A stretch of DNA of 29,708 nucleotides from an uncultured Collinsella sp. Lineage in GTDB: Bacteria; Actinomycetota; Coriobacteriia; Coriobacteriales; Coriobacteriaceae. Below are positions 1 to 7,615 of the stretch, piece after piece. Below the pieces are notes generated by a model that was given only the letters and a program-made list of their open reading frames with translations, ran no database searches and was not told the origin of the DNA. Position 1 is the first letter of the stretch. Each line of letters opens with the position of its first letter. Location: positions 1 to 29,708 of the forward strand of contig UQHZ01000021.1 in assembly GCA_900541055.1 (NCBI GenBank). The letters run 5' to 3'. Both the position numbers and the translations under genes were made by a program.

Positions 1-127
1 CCGCTAGGCGGGCACTTTTACCGGGCGGCTAACCCACACAAACCCCCGAAGAGCCGAAAATAGGAGTGTCACGCAAACATTAGCGTAGCTTTCTTCCAAT
101 ATGAGCCGAGCATTGGCAAGTGGAATA

Positions 128-172
128 AGAAGCCCGACCGTTCGCCACATGAAAGTGATCGGACGGGCTTCT
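128..172. terminator. Hairpin with 13-bp arms, probable terminator
   Basis: The arms AGAAGCCCGACCG and CGGACGGGCTTCT pair with a single mismatch around an 18-base loop. A short T-containing stretch follows on either strand, so it could terminate transcripts from either side. No adjacent gene can be assigned; the gene it served may lie before the window or have been lost. Confidence 0.45.
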
Positions 173-257
173 CTATTTAACCCGGGCCGCCACCCATAGC
201 GGCTTTCCAAGCGTATTCTCAGTGCAAAGCAATCGTCAGTTTAATCCTATGCGCTGA

Positions 258-452
258 TACCGCATTTCATTTGTTCGGCTCGAATTCTACGGCCTGGCAA
301 CCCTCGCACTCTCCGGCAAATGGATTGAACGCGAAGGCAGAGATGATGTGTGCGTGGACATCGAGGCTGCTGTAGGCAACATACTGGGACATGGACCCCC
401 GCTGCGCGTGGTATGCGGCCCGGCATATTCATTGCCGTCCAACCCCGTGTAG
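258..452 (+). pseudogene. Short coding-like remnant, unidentified
   Basis: A frame open from just after a stop at 255-257 to a TAG at 450-452 encodes about 64 residues including LSGKWIEREGRDDVCVDIE. The central part looks protein-like, but the frame contains no usable start codon near its 5' end and no ribosome binding site. The LSGKW(I/L)E stretch recalls small SymE-type toxin proteins, but that is only a visual resemblance. It could equally be a chance open frame. Confidence 0.15.
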
Positions 453-663
453 TTGCAGCAAAGGGTGGAACCTCAATGCTCAGCTCATGTTGTCCGTGGG
501 ACACGAGAATCGTAAGTACACTTTGGTGCGATTCTCACGCTGATACTGAGCCACCTGGAATAAGATACGTCGCGACAACACTTCGCTTCACCTCTGTCTC
601 GACAAGATGACGTAGACTAAAGTTTCCTTTAGTAAGAGAACGAGAACTATATCTGAAAGCGTT

Positions 664-730
664 GCGATGGCGTGAAGGCACCGAGTCCGAACCGCCTGAA
701 TGCTACGTGCATCTGCATCGCCTTTTTGTT
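664..730 (+). ncRNA. Candidate structured RNA or terminator ending in T5
   Basis: An outer stem GCGATG (664-669) with CATCGC (716-721) encloses two smaller possible stems, AGGC/GCCT and ATGC/GCAT, and is followed by CTTTTTGTT. This is the shape of a branched RNA ending in an intrinsic terminator. It lies convergent to the ABC transporter gene. An 11-base stretch GGCACCGAGTC equals part of the Streptococcus pyogenes tracrRNA tail, but there is no cas gene or CRISPR array in the window, so I do not call it a tracrRNA. Confidence 0.25.
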
Positions 731-763
731 ATCTCTGCCAGTTGGGTAGCACTACACTTGTCA

Positions 764-2416
764 TCATTTACCCTGGTACATGCTGCCTAAATCCACTACC
801 CCTTCTACCGCGCCGACCATCTCGTCATCGTGAGAGACAACGATGATCAGCTGGCTTTGCTTGTTGCGCTTAACATAGGCCGCAAGCTCGGCGCGGCTTA
901 CAGCGTCTAACCCAGTCGTGGGCTCGTCGAGTACCAAAACTGACGACTTGCGTGAAATCGCCGACCATAAGTACACTCGGCGCAGCTCACCGCCCGAAAG
1001 CGCGGAGCAACGTTTCCCGAGCAACTCCTTCACGCTGTTTTCCAGCGAAAGTAGGCCATCTACACCCCGGTGATAGGAAGAAAAGGGCGTGTCGAAATAC
1101 TCTAACAGCTCTTTCACCGTTTCGTCCGGCGCGAAGCACGACTGTGGGCAGCACGATATCTCTCTCGCACGTATGTAATCCAAGTCGCATTCTTCGATTG
1201 GCACGCCGTTGTATTTTACTTTGCCTTTCGATGAGTATAGCCCGAGCATCAAGTAAAGAAGTGACGTCTTGCCTCTTCCGTTTTCCCCAACTATGCAATA
1301 TGTACCAGGACCGGAAAACTTGAAAGAAAACCCGCCGAGGACCTCTCGGACAGATCCGTCTGGAAGGGCAACCGAGAATTCCAAATCAGATACCGAAATG
1401 TCATTTATTTCATCGAGTTTAGCTAAATCGGTCCGATTCCACCCCGATCTCTCCTTTTCTCTCGTCGCGATAGCCGTCCTATCCCATGATGCTTTGGCAT
1501 CTTGATAGGATTTGAACAATGACATCATACTTTTCAAAGTCTTAAAGAGAACCGCGAAGTATGTACCGATGATAGTGTACTCGCCTATTGACATAGTTCC
1601 GTTAATGATTCGTACTCCGGAAACAACAAGTATCACCGCTTGAAACAACGCTGCGAAAAGACCATCGAGCGATGTCAGAGAATATGATAGCTTTCCGGAG
1701 CGCAAAACTTTGGGAAAATAGCTCTTAAACCCAGCGTCGAGCGCTTGTTCGCTCTTGCCGTACGAAGATGTCAGTTGAATGTTGAGAATCTGATTAAGCT
1801 GCGATGCAATTGCGGCGTAAAAGGCGCTGTCCGCCTCTTTCTTCTCATACGTGACCCTATACAAAAGTTTCCTCAACCCAGTAATTACACAGAAATACAC
1901 GATGAGGAGAATGATGGAAAACACCGCGAGAGTTGAATCAATTGACCATATGATAAGCAATACGATGGGAATGGCTACAATGGACAGCGGCGCACTGATA
2001 AAATTCGCCAAAACGAAGGATGAGACCACGCTGGAGTCGGAAATAATCCGTTGCGTTGTATAGGCTGGATCGATGGTCCGACTCACCAAGTAATCGTCTC
2101 TTTCAAAACGCAAGACGGCCTCCCTGAGAAGATCAAAGGAAAGTCTCGTGGTTATGCGAATGGAAAGTGTTCCTGCAAAATAAGTAAAGAGGGTGGAGAA
2201 AACTCCTATTGACGCAACCAGGAGCGCGAAGAGTACGGCGTCTCTTTCGCTGCGGTTACCGAGAAGAAAATCTAAGAATTTCCCGTTCACGTATGGCATG
2301 GCATAGGAGAGAGCGGTTCCAATCACCGTGATAGCAATGAAGACGAAAGCCCCTTTTGCTCTGATGAACCTCGAGAGAACGCATCGAATCAAGGAAGGCC
2401 CCAATCTACCCGCCAC
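764..2416 (-). CDS. ABC exporter, fused membrane and ATPase domains
   Basis: This 550-residue half-transporter couples ATP hydrolysis to export of an unknown substrate across the cytoplasmic membrane. The N-terminal half (about residues 20-300) carries the membrane helices of a type IV exporter fold. The C-terminal half is the ATPase: Walker A GENGRGKTS at 377-385, Q-loop in CCPQ near 424, signature LSGGE at 473-477, Walker B VLVLDE at 493-498 and switch histidine at 529. All catalytic residues are present, so it should be active as a homodimer. The start is GTG, directly after an in-frame stop; no ribosome binding site is evident, so the true start could be slightly downstream. It is AT-richer than the kinase genes. 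Its only neighbour is a decayed methyltransferase, which might suggest a former peptide-modification and export cluster, but no precursor peptide or protease domain is visible. Confidence 0.85.
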   Translation of the reverse strand: MAGRLGPSLIRCVLSRFIRAKGAFVFIAITVIGTALSYAMPYVNGKFLDFLLGNRSERDAVLFALLVASIGVFSTLFTYFAGTLSIRITTRLSFDLLREAVLRFERDDYLVSRTIDPAYTTQRIISDSSVVSSFVLANFISAPLSIVAIPIVLLIIWSIDSTLAVFSIILLIVYFCVITGLRKLLYRVTYEKKEADSAFYAAIASQLNQILNIQLTSSYGKSEQALDAGFKSYFPKVLRSGKLSYSLTSLDGLFAALFQAVILVVSGVRIINGTMSIGEYTIIGTYFAVLFKTLKSMMSLFKSYQDAKASWDRTAIATREKERSGWNRTDLAKLDEINDISVSDLEFSVALPDGSVREVLGGFSFKFSGPGTYCIVGENGRGKTSLLYLMLGLYSSKGKVKYNGVPIEECDLDYIRAREISCCPQSCFAPDETVKELLEYFDTPFSSYHRGVDGLLSLENSVKELLGKRCSALSGGELRRVYLWSAISRKSSVLVLDEPTTGLDAVSRAELAAYVKRNKQSQLIIVVSHDDEMVGAVEGVVDLGSMYQGK

Positions 2417-2731
2417 AAAACATCAATCACTGATACCTTACACCTCAACACAACAGGAGCGAAGATTTGCCAATGAGACTGCTTTAAGATTGCCTTGGGC
2501 CAATACGATCTCAAGCTCTTCCTACAAGAGAGTCGGAATCGGACATCTCCTCCGACGAACCTGGCAATCGGGCGGTTGAAATATCTTTTTCAACCGCCCG
2601 ATTGCCACAATAGATTTGAGCATCCGCCCACAAACGTCCGCGTTTTATACCCATCAAATCCTTTGCCTTTTGTCGTCTAGACTAGAAAAAACGCTCGAAA
2701 TAACGCAACCGGCCTGCTCGCTTGAAGAAAC
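2417..2731. other. Intergenic stretch between exporter and pseudogene
   Basis: No supported gene. The only notable element is the perfect inverted repeat at 2562-2607. The 145 bases between that repeat and the exporter start should contain the exporter promoter, but I see no convincing -35/-10 pair. Short frames on the minus strand here have no start supported by a ribosome binding site. Confidence 0.5.
2562..2607. terminator. Perfect 19-bp inverted repeat (strong hairpin)
   Basis: TGGCAATCGGGCGGTTGAA (2562-2580) is repeated exactly in inverse orientation at 2589-2607, with an 8-base A/T-rich loop. A 19-bp arm without mismatch is longer than most intrinsic terminators, and no clear T-tract follows on either strand. 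It may still end transcription of the decayed methyltransferase gene on the minus strand. Alternatives are a mobile-element end or a regulatory RNA hairpin. Confidence 0.5.
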
Positions 2732-3533
2732 CTAAGCCCGTAACGTAGATGTGCAAACTTCCGAAACGCCTTGCGCGGCATAGTGCGTATAAACTTCGTC
2801 AACCGCCTCAGAAATATCTGAGTATCGCGCCGGGTCAAAAGCATACAATGTCGCAGGTATACCCTGCACCCATTCGGAACGCGGATTAATTGAATAGCCA
2901 CACAGCATCATCATACATGCATCTAGACCTGATTTCCCAAGTATCCGACGTATTGATGAGAGCATCGCGGGTCGCCCCTGCACCATCGTCGTCACCCCTA
3001 TTAGCAGTATTTACCGTTTTTCTCTAAATGCGTATCGCCACCCTTAAGAATACGAAGTGTTTTATCCAGACCCGATTGTCCTCCATCTCAAACGAAGGGA
3101 TAAGGAATCTCATCCGGAATCGGCAGTAACGGAGGATTCACAACGACAAGCGAAAAACATGAGTCATCTCTCAGAGGGGAGTAAAGGCTCCCCTCAAGCA
3201 CCCTAGTTTCGTCATCCAAAGAGTTGATGGCAGTGTTTTTCTTACAAAGGTCGACAACAAAAGGGTTGATTTCTACAGATGTTACATCCATGCCACAGTT
3301 GGTAAGTATCAGGCCCTGTATTCTGGGGCCAGAACACAAATCGAGAGCCTTCCGTGCGCTCTGCGGTGTAAGGCGCCAATCTCAGCAAATCTGTCCCACA
3401 ATACTGCGCTGAAGAACAAGACGGAACCCCTGAGCCAAACTCCCCTATACCTTATTAAGGCTAAGACAGGCAAGTTCACGCACCCGGCATATTCCAGAAT
3501 AACATCCTATTGTTTTAGATGCTCTACAAGCAT
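2732..3533 (-). pseudogene. Class I SAM-dependent methyltransferase, degraded
   Basis: Fragments in different minus-strand frames join into one methyltransferase. An N-terminal piece begins near 3533 (or further upstream) and is cut by a TAG around 3507-3509. A piece LTPQSARKALDLCSG (motif I, the SAM-binding loop) then follows in another frame. Next come VTSVEINPF and VVVNPPLLPIP, the N-P-P-[LY] motif of the release-factor/DNA methyltransferase-like group. An in-frame TGA near 3090 replaces what looks like a glycine codon between PYPFV and DGG. A one-base shift near 3010 separates the piece ending LEKNGKY from the C-terminal piece starting LIGVTTMVQGRP. At least four lesions make a functional product very unlikely. 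The substrate is unknown. The region is AT-richer than the flanking kinase genes. Confidence 0.75.
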
Positions 3534-3649
3534 GAACAGCCGCGAATCGGAAAGATCTTCTAGTTTCGCCCCGACTGACCGCCAAGGGCCAAAATGGCCC
3601 CTCCATCCCCGGGCGACTGGCTCTGGCGCGCCGAGGAGTGTCCCCAAGT

Positions 3650-3682
3650 GCCGGCAGAAAAGAAACGTCCCTATCTGCCGGC
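3650..3682 (-). terminator. Hairpin just after the FHA gene
   Basis: GCCGGCAGA (3650-3658) pairs perfectly with TCTGCCGGC (3674-3682), and the right arm touches the stop codon of the FHA-domain gene. It is placed where the end of the three-gene minus-strand operon would be expected. There is no clean T-tract, so Rho-independent function is uncertain. A second small hairpin, GGGCCA/TGGCCC, lies at about 3586-3600. Confidence 0.35.
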
Positions 3683-4620
3683 TAGAGGGCACCGAAGAGG
3701 ATGGCGTAGGTAGTGGATTCGCCGAGCTTGAGCTCGTCGCCGGGATTGAGTTGGGCGGAACGGCCGGGCTCGACCTGAATGCAGACGCGCGTGGCCCCGT
3801 TTACCACCACGGTTCCGTTGGTGGACGACAAGTCCTCGACGTGCCAGATATTTTGAGCATCGCACCAGATATGGGCATGGCGGGCCGAGACATCGTCGCC
3901 GACGTCGGTAATATCGCCCTCACCAGTGGCCAGCGCGCCAATCTCAACACCCTGCTCACTCGGCTGAATCCAGCGCGGGGCACTCACGACAAAACTGTTT
4001 TGCACGCGTAGTAAGCCCAAGGGGTGCGCCGGGGCGGGTTCGCGCTCGCCTGCGGTCATCGACATGCCAAGCGAACGCGGCGTGGAGGTGCCTCCGCCAC
4101 AGGTCGCGTGCGCGTAGTCGATGGCATAGTTCACCGAGGACCGCACATCCGCCGAACAACCGACGGCGACAAACAGCACCAGCACGGCCTCGGCGCGCTC
4201 GGCGGGCATGAGTTCCGCCGCCTGGGACAGGCGATCGAGCGCGTTGCGATAGAGATTCGTGTCCTGGTGGCACTCTTCGAGCGCGCGTACCATCGGTTCA
4301 CCTGCAGGACCGCACACCATATTGATCACAGCCGTGGAGTCCATGGAATTGCGCTGGCGCAGGGCCAGTTGCGACATAATACGCGCAGCCGAGGTACCGT
4401 ATTCGGCAAAGTAGCGCTGCTGAAGCGTGCCGACCGGCGCGCGAACGATAAAGCGGGAAACCCAAGAGCGATCGGCGGCTCGGCTCTGCGGGCTGCGGCC
4501 GTCGGCGAGCGGACGGGACGAAAGCACCAAGCCGCACAGCTCGATATGGCTCAGATGCGCCGCGCGCTTAAAGATGTCAAACATGGCCCCGCATGGGGTG
4601 AGCTCAACTTGAGATGCCAT
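3682..4620 (-). CDS. FHA-domain protein of kinase operon, degenerate FHA
   Basis: This 312-residue cytoplasmic protein has an unrecognised N-terminal part (about 1-215, no membrane helix) and a C-terminal FHA domain (about 225-312). FHA domains bind phosphothreonine. The S..H motif is present in VSARHAHIW, followed by VEDLSSTNGTVV with the NGT signature. The usual Gly-Arg of the first loop reads IGA, so the arginine that normally contacts the phosphate is missing or displaced. Start: ATG at 4620, with an AAGGAGG ribosome binding site eight bases before it. It begins three bases after the kinase stop codon, so the two are almost certainly cotranscribed. I infer an effector or scaffold for the adjacent kinase; no enzymatic activity can be assigned to the N-terminal part. 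Confidence 0.85.
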   Translation of the reverse strand: MASQVELTPCGAMFDIFKRAAHLSHIELCGLVLSSRPLADGRSPQSRAADRSWVSRFIVRAPVGTLQQRYFAEYGTSAARIMSQLALRQRNSMDSTAVINMVCGPAGEPMVRALEECHQDTNLYRNALDRLSQAAELMPAERAEAVLVLFVAVGCSADVRSSVNYAIDYAHATCGGGTSTPRSLGMSMTAGEREPAPAHPLGLLRVQNSFVVSAPRWIQPSEQGVEIGALATGEGDITDVGDDVSARHAHIWCDAQNIWHVEDLSSTNGTVVVNGATRVCIQVEPGRSAQLNPGDELKLGESTTYAILFGAL

Positions 4621-4623
4621 GAC

Positions 4624-6468
4624 CTAGGCCTCCTTGGTCGTAGAAATAGAATCGGACGATACTTCGACAGGTCCGCCAAAAGTACGGGCAGCTGCGGCTC
4701 CACCGGCAAGCGGAGTCGCCATCTGGGCTTTTGTGCGTCGCGGTGCCGAAACGGGAAGTTCAAAGGCAAAGCCCATCGCAAGCAAAAACCACGTAAGCGT
4801 ATAGGTTGCAACCAGAGCGGCAACAAGGCCGCCCATCACGGCGCGTTGGGAAAATACGCTACATGCAGCCACAACCAGCACCGGAACCTCGCAGGCAGAA
4901 AGCGCAAGCACGCCCTGCAGGAACCCCGAGCGCCGATTGCGCGCAAGTGCCCCCGTGGCAACGCCGGCTATGCCTGGCAGCGCCAACGCCAGTGCGGCAA
5001 TAATACCCGGTAGCGACCCAGACCACACGAGCGATCCCAAAGTCGCCGTCACGCGGGCGCCCGACGCCAGCAGCGCGGCCGAAACCACGACCACAGCCCA
5101 AACCACGCCACAGACGACCGTCGCGCCGACCATCAGCGCGCGACGAACCGCACGGCCGGACGCATCCATGGGGCACGGCGTGAGCGGCTCGCCGCGGAGC
5201 GAACGACCGACATTTTGCGCATAGTGGTCACAAAACGCCGAGAGCGCCGCCTCGACCGCAGCCGGCTCGGGACGATCTTTTTGATGGCTGGACAGACAGG
5301 CCATCACCACGTCGAACAGCTGGGCATCGACAAACGCCAGCGCATCGCGTAGCTCTTCGGAATCCGGCTCAAGCCCTAGCTGCTGGGCCTGCTCGGCCGC
5401 GGCGAGCGCCACATCGGGCTCACGACGAAGCAGCTGAGTCAAATCACAACCGGGCGCATGGGCACCAATGGGATAGTCGGGCCGCGTGTCCATTTTGAGA
5501 CGGTAGGGGCTCGCGATGTCGCGCGTCCTTTTGCGCGAACCCGAGGTGCCCGAAGTGCCCGGCGCGGCTTCGTATGGCGCGACGCCGGCAATGAGCTCGT
5601 AAACCGTGCTTGCCGCGGCATAGACGTCGATCGCCGGCGACATACGCAAAGCGCGCAGGTCGGGAATATCGTCGGTGAGCATCTCGGGCGGGGCATAGGC
5701 AACCGTCGCGCGACGCAGCGTGGCATAGCGCTCCGTAAACGACGCCTTGCCGCCGGTACCGGCCACGGCCGACGCAGGCTCGAGCGCCAGCGACGAGCCA
5801 AAGTCGATCAGGCACAGGTCAAAGGTGCCCTCGGCAAGCTGCCGGTCAAGCGGTAGACGCGCCGTACGCACCATAATATTAGCGGGCGAGATATCGCGAT
5901 GGACAAAGCCCTCGCCCACCAGGCTCATACGGCAGAGCAGATCGAACAGGTCGCGACCCAGACGCGCCGCCACAAGCGGCGACAGGCGTCCGGCATCGTC
6001 CACGGCGAGTCGCGAACGCAAGCGGGCAAGTGTCTCGCCCTCGACCCATTCCATGACAATTGCAGGCACACCGTCGACCTCGCCCCAGCCATAGAGGCGG
6101 GGAAAGCCCTTAAGGCCCGAAAGGGCGCGATGGCATTCGTATTCCTCGCGAAACGCCGCCTTGAACTTGGCGACCAGCGCCTCGTGAGCGGCATCGTCAT
6201 CAAACTCATCGCGCGTCGGCAAGATGAGCTGCTTGAGTGCCACTGCCTCGCCTTGGGCGTTGACGGCACGCGTCACGCGGCCGATACCGCCACGGCGCAT
6301 GGTGGCATCGTCGGCAAACAGCATCGTAAAACGACGCAGATAGGTAGGCAGTTCGTCCTGACCGAGCGCAATGGCCGGCTCAAACCCGTCGACACGCGCC
6401 AGGCGCAGGCCGACCATGGGATCGCGACCGAGCGATTGTGGTGTGGTGGATGCAAGATCGGTCATCAT
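4624..6468 (-). CDS. Membrane Ser/Thr protein kinase (Hanks type)
   Basis: This 614-residue protein has a eukaryotic-like kinase domain at about 50-410 and roughly four hydrophobic segments at about 440-590. It should sit in the membrane with its catalytic domain in the cytoplasm. Visible motifs are a glycine loop RGGIGRV (59-65), the ATP-anchoring lysine in VALKQ (Lys79), HRDISPANI (catalytic Asp192), IDFGSS (Asp222) and APPEM in the P+1 region. The catalytic loop has Ser where most Ser/Thr kinases have Lys (HRDIKPxN), a variant also seen in phosphotransferases. All residues needed for phosphotransfer remain. It has no PASTA repeats or large external domain. The ATG overlaps the stop of the upstream secreted-protein gene as ATGA, showing translational coupling; a second ATG three bases later is possible. 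I infer that it signals with the neighbouring extracytoplasmic protein and FHA protein. Confidence 0.9.
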   Translation of the reverse strand: MMTDLASTTPQSLGRDPMVGLRLARVDGFEPAIALGQDELPTYLRRFTMLFADDATMRRGGIGRVTRAVNAQGEAVALKQLILPTRDEFDDDAAHEALVAKFKAAFREEYECHRALSGLKGFPRLYGWGEVDGVPAIVMEWVEGETLARLRSRLAVDDAGRLSPLVAARLGRDLFDLLCRMSLVGEGFVHRDISPANIMVRTARLPLDRQLAEGTFDLCLIDFGSSLALEPASAVAGTGGKASFTERYATLRRATVAYAPPEMLTDDIPDLRALRMSPAIDVYAAASTVYELIAGVAPYEAAPGTSGTSGSRKRTRDIASPYRLKMDTRPDYPIGAHAPGCDLTQLLRREPDVALAAAEQAQQLGLEPDSEELRDALAFVDAQLFDVVMACLSSHQKDRPEPAAVEAALSAFCDHYAQNVGRSLRGEPLTPCPMDASGRAVRRALMVGATVVCGVVWAVVVVSAALLASGARVTATLGSLVWSGSLPGIIAALALALPGIAGVATGALARNRRSGFLQGVLALSACEVPVLVVAACSVFSQRAVMGGLVAALVATYTLTWFLLAMGFAFELPVSAPRRTKAQMATPLAGGAAAARTFGGPVEVSSDSISTTKEA

Positions 6469-7370
6469 AGGGCAAGCGCCGCCACGTTATTGTTGAAGTT
6501 ACCGAGCGCGACGTCATCATCGCCGTAATGGCCGACCCATTGACATAGGTTGGTGTAACAGCCCCACAGATTGGCATACTGCTGATACCACCTTGACCGG
6601 GGCGAGAATGTCTGACGACCGAACTCGGCTCGAATGACAAACATCTCCCCGACCAGGCTGTCGCACGGCCTGGGATCTCCCGTAGAGTTATAGGTCGAGA
6701 CCACGTCATTGGCACGAGAAACATAGCCGTCGAGCATGTTGTACTTGGTCACAAGCCAACTGTGAATGCTCTCTTCCTCAGCAGCGGAAAGGCCGCCGGA
6801 GTTTGCATCGTTGTCAGTGTTGCCGCCCGTCGAGCCGCCGTTTCCAGGCCCTCCGGTAGAGGAACCCGACCCAGAGCCGCCGCCCGAACTCGATGAATCC
6901 GAGCCGGAGCCAGAAGTATCCGAGCTACCGGGCTTTCCGGACTGCTGGGCGTCCTGCTCCTTTTGCTGCTCGACCTTATTCACCGTTGCCGCCACGCTAT
7001 TGTTGGACAATCGATCGATGATCTTGGTGTTGGTGAGCACGATGGTTTTGCCATTGGCAAGCGTGACTTCGTTGTCCGGGGCCTCGGCGCCGTCCGCATC
7101 GTCGGTGCCAAACACAATATGCCCGACCACACTTGCCCAAGCATATCCAGTCGTGGTGCCCAAATCGCTTTTGACCTCATGCCCCACGCGCGGTTCGCGT
7201 GCGGCATGCGCCTGCATCATGGACGGCACGGTCATGCCATAGGCAGAAACGCCAGCTATGACCAGCACCAGCGAGCACGATAGCAGTGCGTACGCCCGCG
7301 GCGCCAAGCCCAGTCGGCGTCGTATGCGCACCGCGGCGCCGCGCTTTGTCTGAGTGCCACCGGGCCGCAT
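6465..7370 (-). CDS. Membrane-anchored extracytoplasmic protein, Ser/Gly-rich linker
   Basis: I do not recognise this family. The chosen ATG (7370) gives 301 residues and follows a GGAGGAG-type ribosome binding site; a longer frame begins at 7463 but would run through a terminator hairpin. After a basic N-terminus (TKRGAAVRIRRR) comes one hydrophobic segment (YALLSCSLVLVIAGVSAYG), a signal anchor or signal peptide. The exported part has a first domain with alternating charged and polar residues, a long Ser/Gly-rich linker, and a C-terminal region of about 105 residues with three cysteines (DPRPCDS, WGCYTNLCQW) and many aromatic residues. It is the first gene of the kinase/FHA operon. I infer an external sensor or an envelope substrate linked to the kinase; a direct role is not shown by sequence. 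Confidence 0.75.
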   Translation of the reverse strand: MRPGGTQTKRGAAVRIRRRLGLAPRAYALLSCSLVLVIAGVSAYGMTVPSMMQAHAAREPRVGHEVKSDLGTTTGYAWASVVGHIVFGTDDADGAEAPDNEVTLANGKTIVLTNTKIIDRLSNNSVAATVNKVEQQKEQDAQQSGKPGSSDTSGSGSDSSSSGGGSGSGSSTGGPGNGGSTGGNTDNDANSGGLSAAEEESIHSWLVTKYNMLDGYVSRANDVVSTYNSTGDPRPCDSLVGEMFVIRAEFGRQTFSPRSRWYQQYANLWGCYTNLCQWVGHYGDDDVALGNFNNNVAALAL

Positions 7371-7384
7371 GCGTTCTCCTCCAA

Positions 7385-7410
7385 CAAAAACACGCCGCTC
7401 GGGAGCGGCG
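7385..7410 (-). terminator. Intrinsic terminator hairpin in the operon leader
   Basis: On the minus strand CGCCGCTC-CC-GAGCGGCG is followed by TGTTTTTGTT, a standard Rho-independent terminator. Unusually, it ends only about 14 bases before the start of the 301-residue protein and right before its ribosome binding site. It either closes upstream transcription from recR or acts as an attenuator for the kinase operon. Confidence 0.7.
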
Positions 7411-7432
7411 CATTCATTCGAATCCATATTTG

Positions 7433-7463
7433 AGTGTATCAGCGAACCAAAAAGGTTGCGCAA
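7433..7463 (-). promoter_or_regulatory. Possible promoter of the kinase/FHA operon
   Basis: On the minus strand an extended -10 TGATACACT (six-base box at 7433-7438) lies downstream of TTGCGC (7458-7463) with a 19-base spacer, longer than the optimal 17. A start site would fall near 7425, placing the terminator hairpin at 7385-7410 inside the leader. The extended -10 form TGnTACxxT also occurs upstream of ybaB and of the plus-strand kinase operon. Confidence 0.35.
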
Positions 7464-7548
7464 CGAATGGACAAATTAAGGATGCGAGCGGAAGCGTCCA
7501 TGCGATAAGCGGATACGAAGCATCTTTGTTGCACAACAAACTCACAGT

Positions 7549-7578
7549 CGCACGGGGAAATTATGACTACCCCGTGCG
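7549..7578 (-). terminator. Hairpin downstream of recR
   Basis: CGCACGGGG (7549-7557) and CCCCGTGCG (7570-7578) pair perfectly around a 12-base loop, 38 bases past the recR stop codon. The T-tract is weak (CTGTGAGTTTG on the minus strand). It is the likely first terminator of the ybaB-recR transcript. Confidence 0.5.
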
Positions 7579-7615
7579 TCGCGAGGAAAACATACGGCAG
7601 GAGCAGGCTCGCCAC

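Larger units (their letters stand above)
1..763. other. Gene-poor, AT-richer leading segment
   Basis: No reading frame here has a believable start, ribosome binding site and protein-like composition together. The segment holds a near-perfect hairpin (128-172), a short coding-like remnant without a start codon (258-452), a small hairpin with 7-bp arms ACTAAAG/CTTTAGT (616-633), and a structured segment ending in five T residues (664-730). Its base composition is less GC-rich than the housekeeping genes further on, as in the ABC transporter and pseudogene that follow. I infer accessory or decayed DNA. Confidence 0.5.

Noticed and set aside
664..730. tracrRNA call based on GGCACCGAGTC
   Set aside because: Only 11 bases match, the hairpin partner of the S. 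pyogenes tail is absent, and no cas gene or repeat array is in the window.
4024..5013. 329-residue plus-strand frame over the FHA and kinase genes
   Set aside because: It is very rich in Arg/Gly/His and opposes two well-supported genes; no ribosome binding site or domain.
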